This document shows, piece by piece, positions 63,279 to 64,000 of a stretch of 64,000 nt of DNA; within the stretch, counting starts at the first letter, position 1; every line of letters starts with the position of its first letter. The stretch is from Pedobacter changchengzhani (GTDB lineage: Bacteria > Bacteroidota > Bacteroidia > Sphingobacteriales > Sphingobacteriaceae), in the NCBI RefSeq assembly GCF_004354365.1, contig NZ_SJCY01000001.1, positions 372,001-436,000 of the forward strand. The letters run 5' to 3'. A program made the position numbers and the translations under genes. Below the pieces are notes generated by a model. It was not told where the DNA came from, did not search any database, and saw nothing but the letters and a program-made list of their open reading frames with translations.

Positions 63279-63572
63279 TTATTCCAAAGTTAGAAATAAA
63301 TCATCCCAGTTGGGATTTAATTCATTTATCAAATTAATTTTCCAACCTCGTCTCCAATTTTTCAATTGTTTCTCTTTCAAAATTGCCTCTTGTATTGAAC
63401 TGAATTGTTCGTAATAAACGAGCTTATTGCAGTTGTATTTTGCAGAAAAAGAGTTTGGATAATATTTTTCTTTGTGTTCTTTTATTCTGAAATATAGCTC
63501 TGATGTTACCCCAATATAAAAGACGGTATGTGCGTGATTCGTTAAAATGTAAACACAACCACCCCTTTCCAT
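63279..63572 (-). CDS. GIY-YIG domain endonuclease-like protein
   Basis: A 97-residue single-domain protein. The GIY-YIG motif is split as VYILTN and FYIGVTSEL, with the catalytic R in YFRIKEHK and E in LKEKQLKNWRR. These small stand-alone proteins are abundant in Bacteroidota and resemble the N-terminal domain of UvrC; their role in DNA repair or mobility is not settled. It lies 72 nt upstream of lnt on the same strand. Confidence 0.88.
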   Translation of the reverse strand: MERGGCVYILTNHAHTVFYIGVTSELYFRIKEHKEKYYPNSFSAKYNCNKLVYYEQFSSIQEAILKEKQLKNWRRGWKINLINELNPNWDDLFLTLE

Positions 63573-63635
63573 TTTCTTTTTTGTTCGTCCTCCTGTCCGG
63601 TTTAGCGGGATAAGTATTTTTATTTTAATTTGTCT

Positions 63636-63773
63636 CCATCTCGCAATATAGACCCTGAACTAAATTCAGGGTGACGCGGTTGAAATTTTTATTTTCGTTA
63701 TATTGAATTAATATCAGCATTTTTTATGTTAGGTATCTCGCAATATAGATCCTGAAATAAATTCAGGATGACG
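63636..63773. repeat. Interspersed hairpin, copies 2 and 3
   Basis: Two copies of an element reading ATCTCGCAATATAGA then CCTGAA..TTCAGG and GTGACG or ATGACG. They occupy the 230-bp gap between the GIY-YIG gene and the SHOCT-like gene, with no other feature. Confidence 0.7.
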
Positions 63774-63802
63774 GTTGAATTGCGGATGACGGATTCTAGG
63801 TT

Positions 63803-64000
63803 TTACATACTATCTAAAATGTTAGCTTTTTTAGCTTCATATTCATCCTGCGTAATTAAGTGCTTATCGTACAGGTTTTTAAGCTTGCGAAGTTTTAACG
63901 TCGTTTCATCTTCTGGTTCTTCTACAACTTCGGCTATTTGTATTGGCTCAGTAACTTTTATTGGTTCTGGATTTACATCGGCAACGTGTTGGATGTTAGC
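63803..64000 (-). CDS. SHOCT-like protein, C-terminal part (cut by window edge)
   Basis: The frame is open at the right edge; 65 codons are present. The end reads LRKLKNLYDKHLITQDEYEA followed by KKANILDSM, the short C-terminal domain (SHOCT) pattern of a two-helix oligomerisation element. It is preceded by a Pro/Glu/Val-rich linker. The N-terminal part, which would tell the function, lies outside the window. Confidence 0.75.
   Translation of the reverse strand, partial: ANIQHVADVNPEPIKVTEPIQIAEVVEEPEDETTLKLRKLKNLYDKHLITQDEYEAKKANILDSM

Overview
The window looks like chromosome of an AT-rich Bacteroidota, most likely Sphingobacteriaceae (Pedobacter-like). The evidence is the type IX secretion/gliding genes (gldKLMN, sprE/porW, gldB), an F-type ATPase operon that lacks atpD and atpC, promoter boxes of the Bacteroidota type TAnnTTTG, few Shine-Dalgarno sequences, and many TTG starts. 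Genus is inferred from gene content only. I saw no rRNA, tRNA, CRISPR array, phage or insertion-sequence transposase.

Layout. 1-1050: tail of a defence-like operon (AAA ATPase plus DUF4276 TOPRIM-like protein). 1164-8317: five-gene signalling cassette (secreted caspase-like protease, CHASE2 membrane protein, secreted unknown, TPR histidine kinase, NarL-type response regulator). 8360-10193: two copies of a gene for the same 143-residue secreted protein, embedded in five palindromic repeat units. 10305-19167: metallophosphoesterase, MoxR-ATPase/VWA pair, WG-repeat protein, sugar kinase and small enzymes. 19327-25219: cupin/JmjC-like protein, fasciclin, SDR, hemW, DUF4271 protein and hemD. 25421-30113: gldK-gldL-gldM-gldN. 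30287-36643: uvrC, a HigBA-like toxin-antitoxin pair, a TSUP transporter, and a class A penicillin-binding protein whose last ~100 codons are repeated downstream as a fragment. 36723-45807: sprE divergent from the atp operon (atpZ, membrane ORF, atpB, E, F, H, A, G). 46042-54824: lipoproteins, acid phosphatase, ruvC, a membrane protein/glycosyltransferase/rnhB/glycosyltransferase run. 55378-64000: gcvT, comB, patatin, gldB, nadE, lnt-lspA, a GIY-YIG protein and the end of a SHOCT-like gene.

How the parts work together. GldK/L/M/N, SprE and GldB belong to type IX secretion or gliding. LspA and Lnt mature lipoproteins, and GldK, SprE, GldB and several unknowns here are predicted lipoproteins. 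HemD and HemW serve tetrapyrrole metabolism.

The most interesting signal is regulatory. NarL-like sites (TACYYMT, two bases, inverted heptamer) lie upstream of the caspase/CHASE2/kinase/regulator cassette and of a distant DUF4349 lipoprotein gene, and half-sites lie upstream of both copies of the 143-residue secreted protein. In three of the four the distance to the -7-like box is 23 nt, which suggests one small regulon controlled by the response regulator encoded here. Other notable signals are seven intergenic arrays of degenerate heptamers (three end just before a start codon), a toxin gene whose family-matching start codon is ATT, and a penicillin-binding-protein fragment that differs from the parent only by silent changes.
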